From assembly GCA_963383645.1 (NCBI GenBank), contig OY726569.1, forward strand, positions 31,329,592-31,393,591: a DNA stretch of 64,000 nucleotides, written 5' to 3'. Every line of letters begins with the position of its first letter. The stretch's first letter is position 1. The translations under genes and the position numbers were made by a program. The notes under the pieces are model-generated. The model was not told the DNA's origin, made no database searches, and was given only the letters and a program-made list of their open reading frames with translations. The DNA is from Muscardinus avellanarius. Taxonomy: Eukaryota; Chordata; Mammalia; Rodentia; Gliridae. Of the stretch, positions 20,266-31,871 are shown piece by piece.

Positions 20266-21179
20266 TTAATTGTCTGTTGGATGGAAAATCTTGTTTCTCT
20301 GGTTCTGGTGTGAGTTACCTATTTCTTCTTTGTAGTTAATCTCTTTGAGTATTTTCTCTAGTGCTGGTTTTGAAGACATAAATTCGTTCAGTTTCTGTTT
20401 GTCGTGGAAGTTTCTTATTTCCCCATCTAATTTGATAGAAAGTTTTGCTGGGTAGGAAATTTTTGGCTGGAAGTTGTTTTCTTTCAGAGTTTGGAATATG
20501 TTACTCCAAGCCCTTCTGGCTCTCATGACTTGGTTTGGGAAGTCTGGAGTGATTCTAATTGGTTTGCCTCTGAATGTCACTTGGCCCTTTGTTTTTGTTG
20601 CCTTTAAGATTCTCTGCTTGGCTTCTACATTGGTCATTTTGACAATTATGTGGCGTGGGGATCCTCTTCTCTGATCCTGTCTAAAGGGAGTTCTATAAGT
20701 TTTCTCGACCTGTGTATTGACCTCTTGCTCTATGTTTGGAAAATTTTCTGCTATTACTTCCTTGAAGAGATTGTTGATCCCTTTGGTTTTACCTTCTTTT
20801 CCCTCCTCTATTCCAATTATTCTTAGGTTAGCTCTATTAAAATGGGCCCATATTTCTTCAATGTCAGATTCCTGCTGTCGGATTTTTTTTCTAAATTAGA
20901 AACTATGCGTTCATTTTTTGAATGATCTTCTAAAATCAAGATTCTATTCTCCATGTGGTCTAGTTGGTTGTTTGTACTTTGAATTGTGGCCTTTAGTTCA
21001 TTAATTGCATCCTTTATCTCTTTTTGGCTCTCTCTGAATTCTTTTTGAAACACCTCTATTATTTCTACAGTTATTTTCCTGATTTGATCTTCTAGAAATC
21101 TCTGAATTTCTGTTTTATCTGGTTCTGATGTTGTGGGGTTGTGGGCATTCATTGCTCCATTGTTATTCCTTTTTCCCAT
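20266..21179 (-). pseudogene. ORF1 of copy B, one frameshift
   Basis: The same ORF1 lineage as 3901-4818. The N-terminal half, including the start MGKRNN at 21179 and the coiled coil, and the C-terminal half with RRM, ARR triplet and NNFQPKISYPAKLS are both readable. They are in different frames because of a 1-bp deletion in an A-run near 20885-20895. One codon is also missing in the LLEDD region. Otherwise the frame is open, so inactivation looks recent. Confidence 0.92.
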
Positions 21180-22148
21180 GATTTCAGAAGTTTGTGCCTT
21201 CTCTTGGTTCTTCCCTTGGGTCACTACCACTTCACTTAAGGTGCTCTGGGTTTCGAATCTGTGATATCTTGGTCCCCACTACTCCTTTACTGGGTTGTAT
21301 GGCAGAGTCTCAGACCCAGGGAGTCAATCGAGGCTGCTTTAGACCATGGGGGGTGCCAGGTTGGGCGTTCTCCTATGGTGTGATATCTCTGCCACTGCCA
21401 CTCCCCCACTGGGTCAAGTCCCTGGGAGTCAGTACTGGGATTTCTCCTCCAAGGCCCGCAATTTGACTCACTGTTGTTGAGTGCCCAGATGTAGCTGTAG
21501 TGGACTCAGTGAATTTGCTGCTGCTGCCGCCGTTGGCAATATGGCACTGCTGCCACGCCCTTGGCCGTGAGGCTGGCATATTTCTTCTCTGGTTTTGAGC
21601 TCCACTCTGAGTCCCTGAAGGGTGTGCTGAGCCCAGCCACTAGGAGCTTTAGATGCTCCCTGCGCTGAGAAATCTGCCGAATCCCGTCAGGCTGTTCCGC
21701 AGCGGCTCACCTTGGCACGCTGCCCACCGCTCCTCTCTGGAGCCTGGTGGGCTGTTGAGTGTGTTGGTCTGTAGCTTAGCTGTCCAGTGAACTCGCCGCT
21801 GCCGCCCGCAGTAAGGCGCTGCTGCTGCGTCCTCAGCCGTGAGGCCAGCGTATCTCCTCTGTAGCTCTGAGCTCCGTTATGAGTTCCCTTCCTCTCTGGA
21901 GCCTGGTGCTGCAAGGGAAAATGGCGCCCGCCGCTTCGTGCTGTGGCGCCGGCTGCAGCACTGTGGTCTGGTTTCTGGTGTCTCATTTTTCCAGCCCTCT
22001 TTTTCTCTGTCTCTTGTAATTACATTTTTTGTTTCTCTGCTGATGGTGTTTTCTGGCTATGAAAGGCACTGATTTTGTGGTAATAGAGATTGGTTGTTAG
22101 CAGGGCTCGTAAGCCCCACTTTCCTCCATTGCCATCTTCCTGGAAGTC
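21180..22148 (-). promoter_or_regulatory. 5' UTR of copy B
   Basis: GC-rich leader, about 180 bp longer than in copy A. The extra length lies in the CpG-rich part (about 21640-22020). On the minus strand it starts GACTTCCAGGAAGATGGC, so the YY1-like AAGATGGC is better kept here than in copy A. Confidence 0.65.
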
Positions 22149-22160
22149 CCCATTGGCTTT
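22149..22160. repeat. Target-site duplication of copy B, right copy
   Basis: Second CCCATTGGCTTT, directly after the element's first base. Confidence 0.88.
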
Positions 22161-22283
22161 TTAAGATTGTACTGTTTAATTTTTAACATGTTTGTGAATT
22201 TTTCAGTTTTCTTCAGTTTATTGCAGATATGAAGAGACAAAGAAGTACTTTTTATTTTGGTCTTTTAAAAATTATTTAGACTT

Positions 22284-22452
22284 AGCCAGGCATGGTGGCA
22301 TATCTCTGTAATACAGGACTTGTGAAGCTGATAGGAGGATCACAGGTTCAAGGTCAGCCTAAGCAACTTAGACCTTGTTTCAAATTAAAAAGTAAAGAAG
22401 GATGGGGTATAGCTCAAAAGTGAGTGCCCCAGTACCACAAAAAAGAAAAAAA
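22284..22452 (+). mobile_element. B1-dID SINE, older subtype
   Basis: Sense copy (AGCCAGGCATGGTGGCATAT) ending in an A-rich tail, inserted in the ancient L1. The right arm keeps GGGGTATAGCTC. Confidence 0.8.
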
Positions 22453-22847
22453 TTGAGACTTAAATTTTCATATAACATATGATCTATTCTAGAAAATGTC
22501 TCCTATAAACTTGAAAAGAATGCATATTCTGTTTTTGGTTGAGTTTTTAATAAATGTTTCTTAGTTCTAGTTGCTATAGTATTGTCAAAATCTTTTGTTA
22601 TCGATCTTCTAAGTCTGTCCATTACTGAAAGTGAGGCATTAATATTCTATTACCATAAAACTGTATGTGATCTTTGCTCTCATTTATGTTATTGTTTCCT
22701 TCATATTTTGGGGTGGCTTTCTTGATTGATTCATTATGTTTATAATTGTTATATCTTCTAATGAACTGACCCACATGTAATGACATTTTAGTCTCTTGTA
22801 ACAAATTTTGACATACAGATTATTTTGCATGATACTGGTATGGTGTC

Positions 22848-23205
22848 TTTTTCCATTCAGGTTGCTGTAACAAAAATTTCATGGTCTGAAGTGTATAAAC
22901 AAAAAGAATTGCTCATACTCTAAAGACTAGGAAGGAAATCCTAAAAATGGTGGAAGATTCAGTGTATGGTGATAACTTGCTTTCTGGTCCATAGATGACC
23001 ATCATTTTGCTTTGCCTCCCATGGTGGAAGAGGTGAGGGAATTGTTTCTGGTTTCATTATAAGTGCAGTTATTTAATTCATGAGGACAATGAGTTTATAA
23101 TCTACTAAGCTCCCAAGGGCCCTGCCCCATAATACCATCGTTATACAGTTAAGATTTCAACACATCAATTTTGAGGGGACAAAAATATGCAGACCATGTA
23201 TGGTA
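22848..23205 (-). mobile_element. MLT1-type LTR (ERVL-MaLR), antisense, solo
   Basis: Antisense MLT1 text: a GCTGTAACAAAAATTTCATGG start, GGTCCATAGATGACCATC, TAATACCATCGTTATAC and a GATTTCAACACATCAATTTT end. It is a nonautonomous LTR with no coding. It interrupts the L1 at GATACTGGTATGG. Confidence 0.75.
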
Positions 23206-23400
23206 TATAGCCACTCTGACTCCTTTTTGGTTACTATTTTTATGAATGCTTTCCTCAGTCCTTTCATTTTTAACCTATTTGTGTTTCTAGATCTAAGGTG
23301 AGACTCTTATAAACAGCATATAGTTTGATCAGTTTTTAAACTCTGCCAGTTTCTGTCCTTTGAATGAATCACTGAATCCATTTATATGGTAGGTGAAAAT

Positions 23401-24365
23401 GAAATTAATATCCAAGTGTCAGGTCGGATTAGAAAGAACTTGATGTAATATATGTTGTGAAATCAATGTTATTTAACAGTGTTAAATAGGCATGGGGAAT
23501 AGTAAACTTTTCAACAGTTTTATACAAAATCTTGATTGGAAAGTTGTGGTGAGTGTGGGTTTCACCAGTTTTGAAGTGGTTCTCTTTGTAGATCCTCTAT
23601 TCAGGTTCTTTCTTGGGCAGTCCCTTATAACTATGTATTTTGAACACATGGTCATTCCTGATCTCTATATTATCATGCTTACTTGTCTAATTCCCATTGT
23701 AGCACTTTCCAGGAGTCATAGAATACTAATGCTAGGGGAATTTTGTAGGCAAGTATCTTAATTTTCCAGATGAGATATATTGAGAGGGATTTTTTTTTTG
23801 GAGAGGGAATTTTGATCACTAATTTTAGCATCTATGTAATGAACACCCATTGAGCGCATACTAAGTACATATCTTTCACTCAGGGTAACTGATGTGTTGA
23901 AAATTATAGCATGGGTGAAATTTAAGAGTATCCTCTGAGTCACATTAATAGGTTATACACTTTCATAAATTTTGACAAGTAATTTTCTTTTATGTTAGAG
24001 AAATACAATCGAGTGATATTTTCAAAGTGTGATTCATAGTCTAACACATCTGAAAATAAGGAGGGAAGATTTGACACTTAATGATTTTATTGATGTAAGT
24101 AGACAGATTTGGAGCTTAAAAATATGTCTTGACTTAGAGTTGATTTAGTTGACTATGAAAAACACTGTCATACTAATTAGAGGTCTGAACCAAGTTAGTC
24201 ACTACCTCTAATCCCATTGGTTTAGAATGCCACTGGCTTAACTGGTGGGAGCTGCTTTCTCCCTGACTCTTACATCTCCAAAAGCATTTCTTTCTTGGGG
24301 AATCCGAAGAGGCTTTGGTATTTCTAGTATGAGCTTTGTTACTTGTTATTATTATTGTTTTTGAT
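23401..24365. other. Mostly unannotated interval
   Basis: The 89-codon frame at 23492-23761 shows no known domain. About 23845-23910 resembles an old L2/MIR end in antisense (CCATTGAGCGCATACTAAG). Confidence 0.45.
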
Positions 24366-24551
24366 TTGTTTTGGTACTAAGGATTGAACCCTGGGGCTTT
24401 CTACTGCTGAGCTATCCCCTAGCTCTATTTATTTATTTATTTATTTATTATTTATTTATTTATTTATTTCTAACATGGTTTTGCTAAATTGCTGAGGCTG
24501 GCCAGTCCCAAGTACTAGGATCACAGGTGTGCATGTATCACCACATCCACC
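24366..24551 (-). mobile_element. B1-dID SINE, older subtype
   Basis: Antisense copy (GGATTGAACCCTGGGGC), with a (TTTA)n expansion at about 24427-24470 in the mid-element linker and a partly deleted B1 arm. Confidence 0.8.
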
Positions 24552-24724
24552 TATGTTGCTTTTTGGGGAGTACTCATGACCTCCTTTCTAGAAACAATAA
24601 GTATAAAGTAGATTTTAAGTTATAATATTGTATTTACATGTGACATGCTATACAAAGTATTTTGTGCTTAGATTGTAAGAGACATTATTTTGAGTGTGCT
24701 TGCACATTTCTAAAGCATTAAATG

Positions 24725-24725
<1 letters not shown>

Positions 24726-24764
<39 letters not shown>
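24726..24764. repeat. (TG)n microsatellite
   Basis: About 19 uninterrupted units, lying in or beside a MIR remnant. Confidence 0.97.
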
Positions 24765-24766
<2 letters not shown>

Positions 24767-24915
24767 GTATTTCCTCATCAATCGTGTAGATGTTATTTTC
24801 TCTATTTGAAAGATGAAGCAACTGAAGGATAGACCAATGAAGGAGTTTGCCTGGGTCACTATCTCAGACCTGCTGAGTTGCTCCAATGGCTGTCCTCTGA
24901 ATTTTAGATGCTTTT
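24765..24915 (-). mobile_element. MIR SINE remnant, antisense
   Basis: GTAGATGTTATTTTCTCTAT, then AAGATGAAGCAACTGAAGG and GTCACTATCTCAGACCTGCT follow the antisense MIR core. The TG repeat sits at its edge. Confidence 0.6.
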
Positions 24916-26815
24916 TTGGACTCTAATATTCTAAATACCAGTTAGATTGCTTTAATATCTAGATTAACAGCTCTTCCTAAACCACGTGCCATAAAAAGAC
25001 CAAGAATGCCTCAGTACTAGTCATTCACTTGTGCCCATGATTTTGCTTTAAACTTGACCCTAATATTTCAAAATTGAAGATTGCATTGGAATTATTCCTT
25101 TTTCATAAGGAATTAATAAAATTAGTCCATTTCAGATATGGCCATACTTTAATTATACCAGGACAACATAATTAAAGCAGAGTGTTTGTCATTTACAGAG
25201 GAATTTACTTTTATAACATCTGTTCATCATCATGCTGGGAACAATTGTAGTAACAGTGACAAATCCTAAGTTATTCTTTGGGGCTATATTCAGTAAATGC
25301 CAACTAAGTTTACTTCCATTTCTAGGATTAGGGAAACATAAAATCACATTTAGGCAGAAAATTTTTGTTCCAGCTACAAAGATTCCAAGCCAAAACATCA
25401 GTAGAACTGAATAACCATCAGAGGAAACATTTTTGTTTGATCAGAATTCATTTCTCTTAAATTTAATGACACATTGCTACATCAGGTTAAAGCCAATATC
25501 AAAGTTTATGACTGAAGTCAACATGCCTAATATTTCAAAACTGATATTCCATGAAGTCAACCCTGATTTATCAACTATCTTTACAGTCAGTAAGACAACC
25601 CCACCAATAATGCCAGCTGGGAATATATGGGCCTAATTACCCTTGAGAGATTGTCACTTGTTACTATTTTGCCCTTGCAGTGAGGCTTTGCAAGGGAATA
25701 ATTTCTAAGTAAACATAAATGTGGTGGTGCAGGCAAGTCAAAGGGTAAGTTTCACAATGTAAAGAGAAAACACAGTCCAGTTTGGACTAAATTATAGAAT
25801 TGAAAAAAAGGACCGACCAGAAGGGGACAGAAGAGCACAGAGAGTTATCTAGAAAGTTATATGAGGCAAGGATGAAACAGAGTCTCAGGAAAGGTTTGAG
25901 ATACATGAAGGCTTATAGAAATAAAACAAAGAATAGGAAGATAATGTATTTCAGTCTTGGCTGAACATTAACGTCACTTGCAGAGCTAGACAAAAAGTAC
26001 TAATAAGTTTATGCTGACACCCAGGCACAGTCTTTGCTCCCAGGTGATTCTAATGTTGAACTACAGTTGAGAAACTCTAACTTAAACGATGCTTCAAAGG
26101 CTACTTTTTGGTCTCTTAACTTTTGAAAGAGTAAAGATGTGAGCCATAAACAGATTTATATCAACTTTTATCTTTGCAATGCTTCAAAATCTTTGTTTTT
26201 TTGTGGAAGTCCTTAAGAAGAAACGTTTTCCTAGAATTATAACCTCTAATGGCTTATATTTGATAATTCCTTTATATTTTTTATATTTTTACTAGGGCAT
26301 TACATCCTTTAGAATTCATGATGACCTTTTTACCCTACATACAATAGCTATGAGAAAATTAAAGAGAAATAGTCTCACTTTAACAAAGAACTTTAAAAAA
26401 ATTTTTAGTTCCATTTCTTCAAGTTGATTTAAAAAGTTGCTTCCTGCTTTTTATTCTTTTTCCTAAGGAAAGCATCAAAAGTCTGGTATTTTTATGTGAA
26501 ATGTCTTTTTTGTGTAAATATAAAAGAACTTTCAATATGTGATATATTTGTCCAAATTCATAGAATATACATGACCACAAGTGAACCCTGAACTATATAC
26601 TTTGGGTGATAATGTGTCAATGTAGGGTCATTGATTAGCACCAGGTGGAGGAGATGGACAGTCAGGTTCTTTCTCCTGTGCAGGGGAAGGAGATATGTAA
26701 GGATGTGCTAAACCTGTCACTTAAATTTTATCTGAACCTAAAACTTCTCCAAAAATAGATTATTTGTTTAAAATTATATTTAATTTTTCCTCAGGAATTT
26801 TGGTATTTAAAATAC
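24916..26815. other. Unannotated interval
   Basis: AT-rich, apparently unique DNA. Open frames of 60-69 codons near 25189-25636 have no recognised domain and no repeat signature. Confidence 0.45.
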
Positions 26816-26823
26816 AGTAGGTA

Positions 26824-27022
26824 AGGCCGGGTGTGATGGCTCATGCTTGTAATCCCAGCATTCGGGAAGTGGAGACAGGAGGATCGCGATTTGCCTCAGC
26901 TACTTAGTGTGGCCCTTTGCAAACTCAGCGTTTCAAAAATAAAAGACTAAAAAATAGGGCAGGGGGTATAGCTCAGAGGTAGAATGCCCCTGGGTTTCAT
27001 CCCCATTATCGAAAAAAAAAAA
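26824..27022 (+). mobile_element. B1-dID SINE, older subtype, target duplication visible
   Basis: Sense copy. AGTAGGTA flanks it at 26816-26823 and 27023-27030. The right arm is GGGGGTATAGCTCAGAGG. Confidence 0.9.
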
Positions 27023-27361
27023 AGTAGGTAGGGTATTGGCTTTCTAAAGTTTGTAGCTAGTTATGAGAGTTGCCAAAGATACCCTGTTTCCTCTGATTGC
27101 CACGACAATTTACCAGCAAATGTGGTGACTTCAAATAATACAAAATTTTTTCTCTTACCATCTGGAGACTGGAGGTCCCAAATCAGTATCACTGGGCTAA
27201 AATCAGCCTGTAGACAGGACCATGCACCCCCAGGAGGCTTAGAAGAGAATGAATTCCTTGTCTCTTCAACCTTGTGGTATGGCCACCATTCCTCAGCGTG
27301 TGGCAGCATCACTCCATTTCCTTTTTCTTTATTTCTTTTTTGTCCAACATGATGTTGGTGA

Positions 27362-27890
27362 GAGTTTATACTTTTATTGATGCATACTTTTTTGGTCTCA
27401 CCTCATAACTCAGTTCATAGTGATATGGACGCCCATGCATATAGCACTTGGTGGGCTTTCCTGTGGCTCCGTCCCCATTCCCCCCCTTCCCCACAAAGGA
27501 TACTGAGATTGACATAGGTATCCTCACATATGTACATGATGTCAGTGGAAGTGATTCCTTCATCATTTGTCCCTCCCCCTCAGCCCTTTCCTAGACCACC
27601 TCTGTCGCTCCACTGGGGTTTCTCCTTCATTGTCTGAAGTCCCTCTGGTTGCCCAATTACTCCCTAGGATTTGCATATTGAGAGAAAACATATAACCCTT
27701 CACTTTCTCTGACTGGCTAACCTTACTTAACATAATGTTCTCCAGGTCCATCCATTTTCCTGCAAATATCATAATTTTGCTCTTCTTTATTGCTGAGTAG
27801 GATTCCATTGTATTTTCCATGGTGTTTATATCCAATAATTTTGTAACCCATTGATGTTTATATCACCACTCCATTTTTTGTCTCCATAGC
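27362..27890 (-). mobile_element. 5'-truncated L1, ORF2 end and 3' UTR, antisense
   Basis: On the minus strand, about 27835-27600 codes for the last part of ORF2: the FAGKWMDLENIMLSK motif matches the conserved C terminus of L1 ORF2p. The 3' UTR then ends at 27362 with the GCATCAATAAAAG tail. There are only minor frame breaks, so it is a fairly young fragment. Confidence 0.85.
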
Positions 27891-28173
27891 CTCCTTGACT
27901 TCCAATGTGTATTTATAAATCTCTCTGCCTTCTCTTAGAAGGATACAAACTATTGCATTTAAGACTTACATAGGTAATCCAGATCAATTTCACTATCTTA
28001 AAATATTTAACTTAATCATATCTGCAAATAATGATAATCCCCATTTACCACATGAGCTAATACTCATAAGATTGAGGAATTAGAAAGTGAATATATTTTT
28101 TTATGGAGGAGGAGGATTTTTCAGCCTGACATGAATAACCCTTTGAACAAAACTGACCTTAGAGATGTTTACT

Positions 28174-28369
28174 TTTTTTTCTTTTTTTGGTGGTACTAAG
28201 GTTCCTGGAAGCCCTTCTTCCTCCGGGCTACACTCCCAGACATATTTTTTATATTTTTATTTGGAAACAGGGTCTCTTAAACCAGCACCGCTGTCTTTGA
28301 ACCTGCGCGATCCTCCTGTCTCCGCCTCCCAAGTGCAGGGATTACAGCGTGTGCCACCTTGCCTGGCTG
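28174..28369 (-). mobile_element. B1-dID SINE, younger subtype, with target duplication
   Basis: Antisense copy flanked by GAGATGTTTACT (28162-28173) and GAGACGTTTACT (28370-28381), one mismatch. Confidence 0.9.
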
Positions 28370-28381
28370 GAGACGTTTACT

Positions 28382-29177
28382 CTAAAATGTGTTCGGGATT
28401 AGAATGCTACTAGACTCTGTCTCACCCTGAAGCACCCTTGGGCAGCATTGGTCATTCCGCTCCTTATTCGTGAGCTTCTCTTGCTCTTTTTATAGTGCTC
28501 AGTGAGCCCTCTCCCTGGCTATGATGGCAGCTTCTGAGGGAGGCATTATGTTACAGAAATGCTGATTCTCCACTATGCTTCCTGGAACACGATAATTATG
28601 CAGTAAATATGTATTGCATTAAATGACAACTTTCTTATCCTCACACCCCTGACTTAATAGAGAAGGCGATCTTGATGAGGCGTTCCTATATGTGTGATAA
28701 CTAATGTAATAGGAAGGTCCCAGGTTTATAGAAATGAAAATAAATATTTTCTTTTAGAGTAACTGCAGGCAAAATTCAAATTCTAGGAATCTAGTCAATA
28801 CTGAAGTTGCTGCTTGGCATTCTTGGGCAGTTCCTTGCTTCTATAATGTAACCAGTAAAATTAACCTAAATGTTGACTTTCCACAGAAATCAGCAAGAAC
28901 TAAATAAACAGAAGCAGTGGCCATTGAGCTGCTTTAGGTCACTTAAATATGATCGGAAGATGTGCCAACTTGAAAGACTTGTGCAACTTTAAATATGCTT
29001 AGATTTTTTTTTTTTTGTAGCCTCAGTGAGAATCTGACACCTGGTTTTAGAAGATACTATTTTTTAGCATGTCAGAGGCAGGTGAGTGGCCTTAGCCACT
29101 GTTACTCTTCCCATTGCACTCCCGGCTCTCCTCTCTCCCCAACATTCACTGGCAATTGCCTACATTCTGTCCTTCAG
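28382..29177. other. Unannotated interval
   Basis: No repeat or gene was recognised. A short T-run lies at about 29005-29017. Confidence 0.45.
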
Positions 29178-29188
29178 AATGCAATAAC

Positions 29189-29384
29189 AGTTGGGCATGG
29201 TGGCACACGCTTGTAATCCCCGCGCTTGGGAGGCGGAGACAGAAGGATCATGCAGGTTCGAAGCCAGTGGCGCGTGCTGGCTTAGGAGACCCTGTTTCCA
29301 AAATAAAAATGTAAAAATAGGTCTGGGAGTATAGGCCGGAGGTAGAAGGGCTTCCAGGAACCCCAGTACCACACACACAAAAAA
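29189..29384 (+). mobile_element. B1-dID SINE, younger subtype, with 11-bp target duplication
   Basis: Sense copy. AATGCAATAAC flanks it at 29178-29188 and 29385-29395. The B1 arm keeps a good B-box-like GGTTCGAAGCC. The right arm has AGGGCTTCCAGGAACCCC in place of the ID-type GGGTTCAATCC. Confidence 0.93.
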
Positions 29385-29587
29385 AATGCAATAACTTAAC
29401 AGTTCTTCTGAAGAGAAACCACAAAGCCCATCATGCATATGAGCCGTAGTATTCATTAATTTGCCTTCCATTTATCTCTGTCAATTCTGCTTCTTTCTCC
29501 TATGCTAATCTAAGATGGAGTATGAGCAAGAATGCTTGGATATAGTGATACCAATGATATCAGGCCTTATTTGTGATTAAACCTGCA

Positions 29588-29962
29588 ACAGGTTAAGAAG
29601 GACATGGAAAACATTATGCTAAGAGAGACTGGCCAGTCATAGAAAGTGAAAGAGAAAACATGTTTTCTCAAATATGTGCAAAAGAGGGAACAATCGGGAT
29701 GCCAGAGGAACTCCAGATAGTGGAGGAGAAACCTCAGTGGAGTCAGGGAGGTGGTGTAAGGGAAAGGGAGGGGGAAACTGAGATTCCTTAATGGAAATAC
29801 TACCATTAACATATGTGAATTTACCAAGGTCAGTTTTAGTACTGGGAAATGGGGAGGCCAGAGCAGGCTACCCAGTGCTGTGTACATGTATACCACTATG
29901 TCACTTCAACAAGATTTTCATTATGATGTGAGACTGTAATGCACCAATAAAAGCATATTTTT
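29588..29962 (+). mobile_element. 5'-truncated L1 3' end, sense
   Basis: Starts in the last ORF2 codons (GACATGGAAAACATTATGC, the MENIML motif), then the 3' UTR, ending GCACCAATAAAAGC. Confidence 0.8.
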
Positions 29963-30027
29963 TTTAAAAAAGGGATATAATGTGGCATAAAAATGATACT
30001 GGATACTGCTGTCCTATTAGCACTGAT

Positions 30028-30066
<39 letters not shown>

Positions 30067-30886
30067 CTCAAGACTAGAATGCAATTCTGAAAAAAATGAC
30101 AAAGTCTTTGGGTCTGTCAGTCACGCTGCCTCAGCATAATTACAAAGCCTCAGACTTCTTTCAAACGTATGCATGGGACACCTAGGAGAAGGTACTGATA
30201 AGGCCACGGTCGGGATGACATTTTGCTGTCATCGTTGTGCTGCCTTCTAGAGCTGTCTGGAATTATGCTCTGTGGGTAGTCCTTGCATCAGTTAATTAGA
30301 TATTTATAGCAGAACATATGTGCTGTTCTCCCTGGCTGCCTCTTGGCTGTACCCAGGCTGCTGGGGTCAGGGAAAGATGAGCTACGGATCCATGTGAAGA
30401 CTCTGGGGGATGTGAGGGGGAGGCACACTCTATTTCTAACCTCAGATGGATCTGTTTGCTCCCAGGCCCTCTACTCGGCTTCACTAGAAGGAGGGCTCCT
30501 TCTTACCCTGCCACTTATCCTTTTTGTCCTTGAATCTCTCCCAGAAATGAATCATTGAATCAGAGATAGGATGGTTTTCTAGAGGTCTGCCTCTTAGAAC
30601 CTCTTAGAGAATAAGTGTTTAAGGACATCCAGAAAGAAGGCCATGAAGACCTTGTTTTGGAACTTGGGTCAGAAGGTTGCAATGTGCTTCAGTACCTGAA
30701 GGACTTTCAGAGTGCTGCTCCACTTCTGTGTCTCTAGACTTGCATGCCACTTTGCACTCATCCTCCGACAAACCCAGTCCTGTTTGCCTAAAATGCTGGC
30801 GAGTAGTCACCACTCACTGAGCATAGCTTCTGCTTTACCTTTGCCTCTTTCAACAAATGGAAAATTATCTGGAGGACAGATTCTTG
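29963..30886. other. Unannotated interval, possible conserved noncoding part
   Basis: (TG)n at 30031-30065. About 30110-30330 is repeat-free and has homeobox-type TAATTA and other compact motifs (GCATCAGTTAATTAGATA). No coding exon was recognised. Confidence 0.4.
30031..30065. repeat. (TG)n microsatellite
   Basis: About 17 uninterrupted units. Confidence 0.97.
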
Positions 30887-30997
30887 GGGCTTCCAGGAAC
30901 CCCAGTACTACCAAAAAAAAAAAAAAAAAAGACTGGAGGTATAGCTCAGTGGTAGAATGCCCCTGGGTTCAATAACCCATGCTACTACCCCCCCCAA
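30887..30997 (+). mobile_element. SINE fragments: younger B1-dID tail followed by an ID-like right arm
   Basis: GGCTTCCAGGAACCCC plus a poly-A is only the end of a younger-subtype SINE. Straight after it, GGAGGTATAGCTCAGTGG and GCCCCTGGGTTCAA form a separate ID-like unit with both internal promoter boxes and no B1 arm. Confidence 0.7.
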
Positions 30998-31871
30998 ATA
31001 GTGTTCATATGACTATAGTAAGTTAGTTGCTCATGGAGACAAGGACTTCCCCCTTTCATCCCAAGCATCCACTTATTTGCAGCATCTCTGGCCAAGTGAA
31101 GACTGCTCTGCTTTCTTCATCCCTACCCCAAACCTGGTTAGGATGGTGTGGTACAGAGTACAGAACACCAGGGCAGTAAAGGGAGACAGGGGATCTGGTG
31201 TAATTCTGCACCACTTTGAAGAATTACTCAGGCAAGTCAGTTTTGAACTCTGTCTTCTAATCTATTGGATGGACCTCATTATGTCTCAAGTCCCTTTTAG
31301 CATGACTACCTGTGGATCAGAAGTGTTTTGAGTTACTTAGTAATTTCCAATAGCTGTTCACCTTTTGTGCTAAATGGAAGTTTCCAGGAAAGATCTTTTA
31401 CCTTTCCTATTTTTAAATATTTGCTCTGTTAAAAAACATCACAAACTATATGATTCACCAAGATTATCTCAATTTTTATACAGGGGTAGATAGTTGTGTA
31501 ATGTATCTTCAAACTTAATTATCTCAAATAGACTTATTGGGGGAAGTTTTGTGTAATTAAGAGAGAGACTTAGAAATTTAAGATACTTATTTAAGACTGC
31601 GAGGTTTAGTAAAGGCTTGATCTGGGATTAAAACACATTTTTTTTTCCTCCCTTGAAATTGTACATACATTCCACTTGACTATAATAAAATAGTACTGAA
31701 GTAACACAAGACAGAATGTAGAAGCATCATACAAATGATAGATTATGCCCCATGTATTTCTTCTGTAGTGAGTAAGTAGGAAAGGATTGCATTTTACTCT
31801 TTTTTTCAAAATATATTAGGAAAGTCACTACTCTTGTCCAGATCAGGATTTCTAGGAGGTACAAACACTTT
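30998..31871. other. Unannotated interval
   Basis: No repeat was named. The 84-codon frame at 31077-31331 shows no recognised domain. Confidence 0.45.

Larger units (their letters stand above)
19185..22148 (-). mobile_element. Composite ORF1-only LINE (copy B), minus strand
   Basis: Reverse-orientation copy of the structure at 3111-5884. In its own sense direction it has a 5' UTR (22148 to 21180), ORF1 (21179 to 20266, one frameshift), an inverted ORF2 piece, an unknown segment (about 19550-19361), the L1 3' tail and an A-rich tail ending near 19190. The first base and the junctions agree with copy A, and similarity continues through every segment with scattered mismatches. It has its own target duplication, different from that of copy A, so it is an independent insertion and not a segmental duplicate. 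Confidence 0.9.
22161..23400 (-). mobile_element. Ancient L1 ORF2, antisense, right part
   Basis: Continues the L1 interrupted at 19184, toward the ORF2 N terminus. Landmarks are GTGAATTTTTCAGTTTTCTTC, CATATGATCTATTCTAGAAA, TGTTTATAATTGTTATATCT and AGGTGAGACTCTTATAAACA, all standard antisense L1 endonuclease text. It is split again by a SINE (22284) and an MLT1 LTR (22848). Confidence 0.85.

Noticed and set aside
29160..29471. 103-codon minus-strand frame
   Set aside because: It is the antisense reading of the SINE at 29189-29384.
30931..30970. tRNA-like A and B box pair
   Set aside because: It belongs to an ID-type SINE right arm. No cloverleaf gene is supported.
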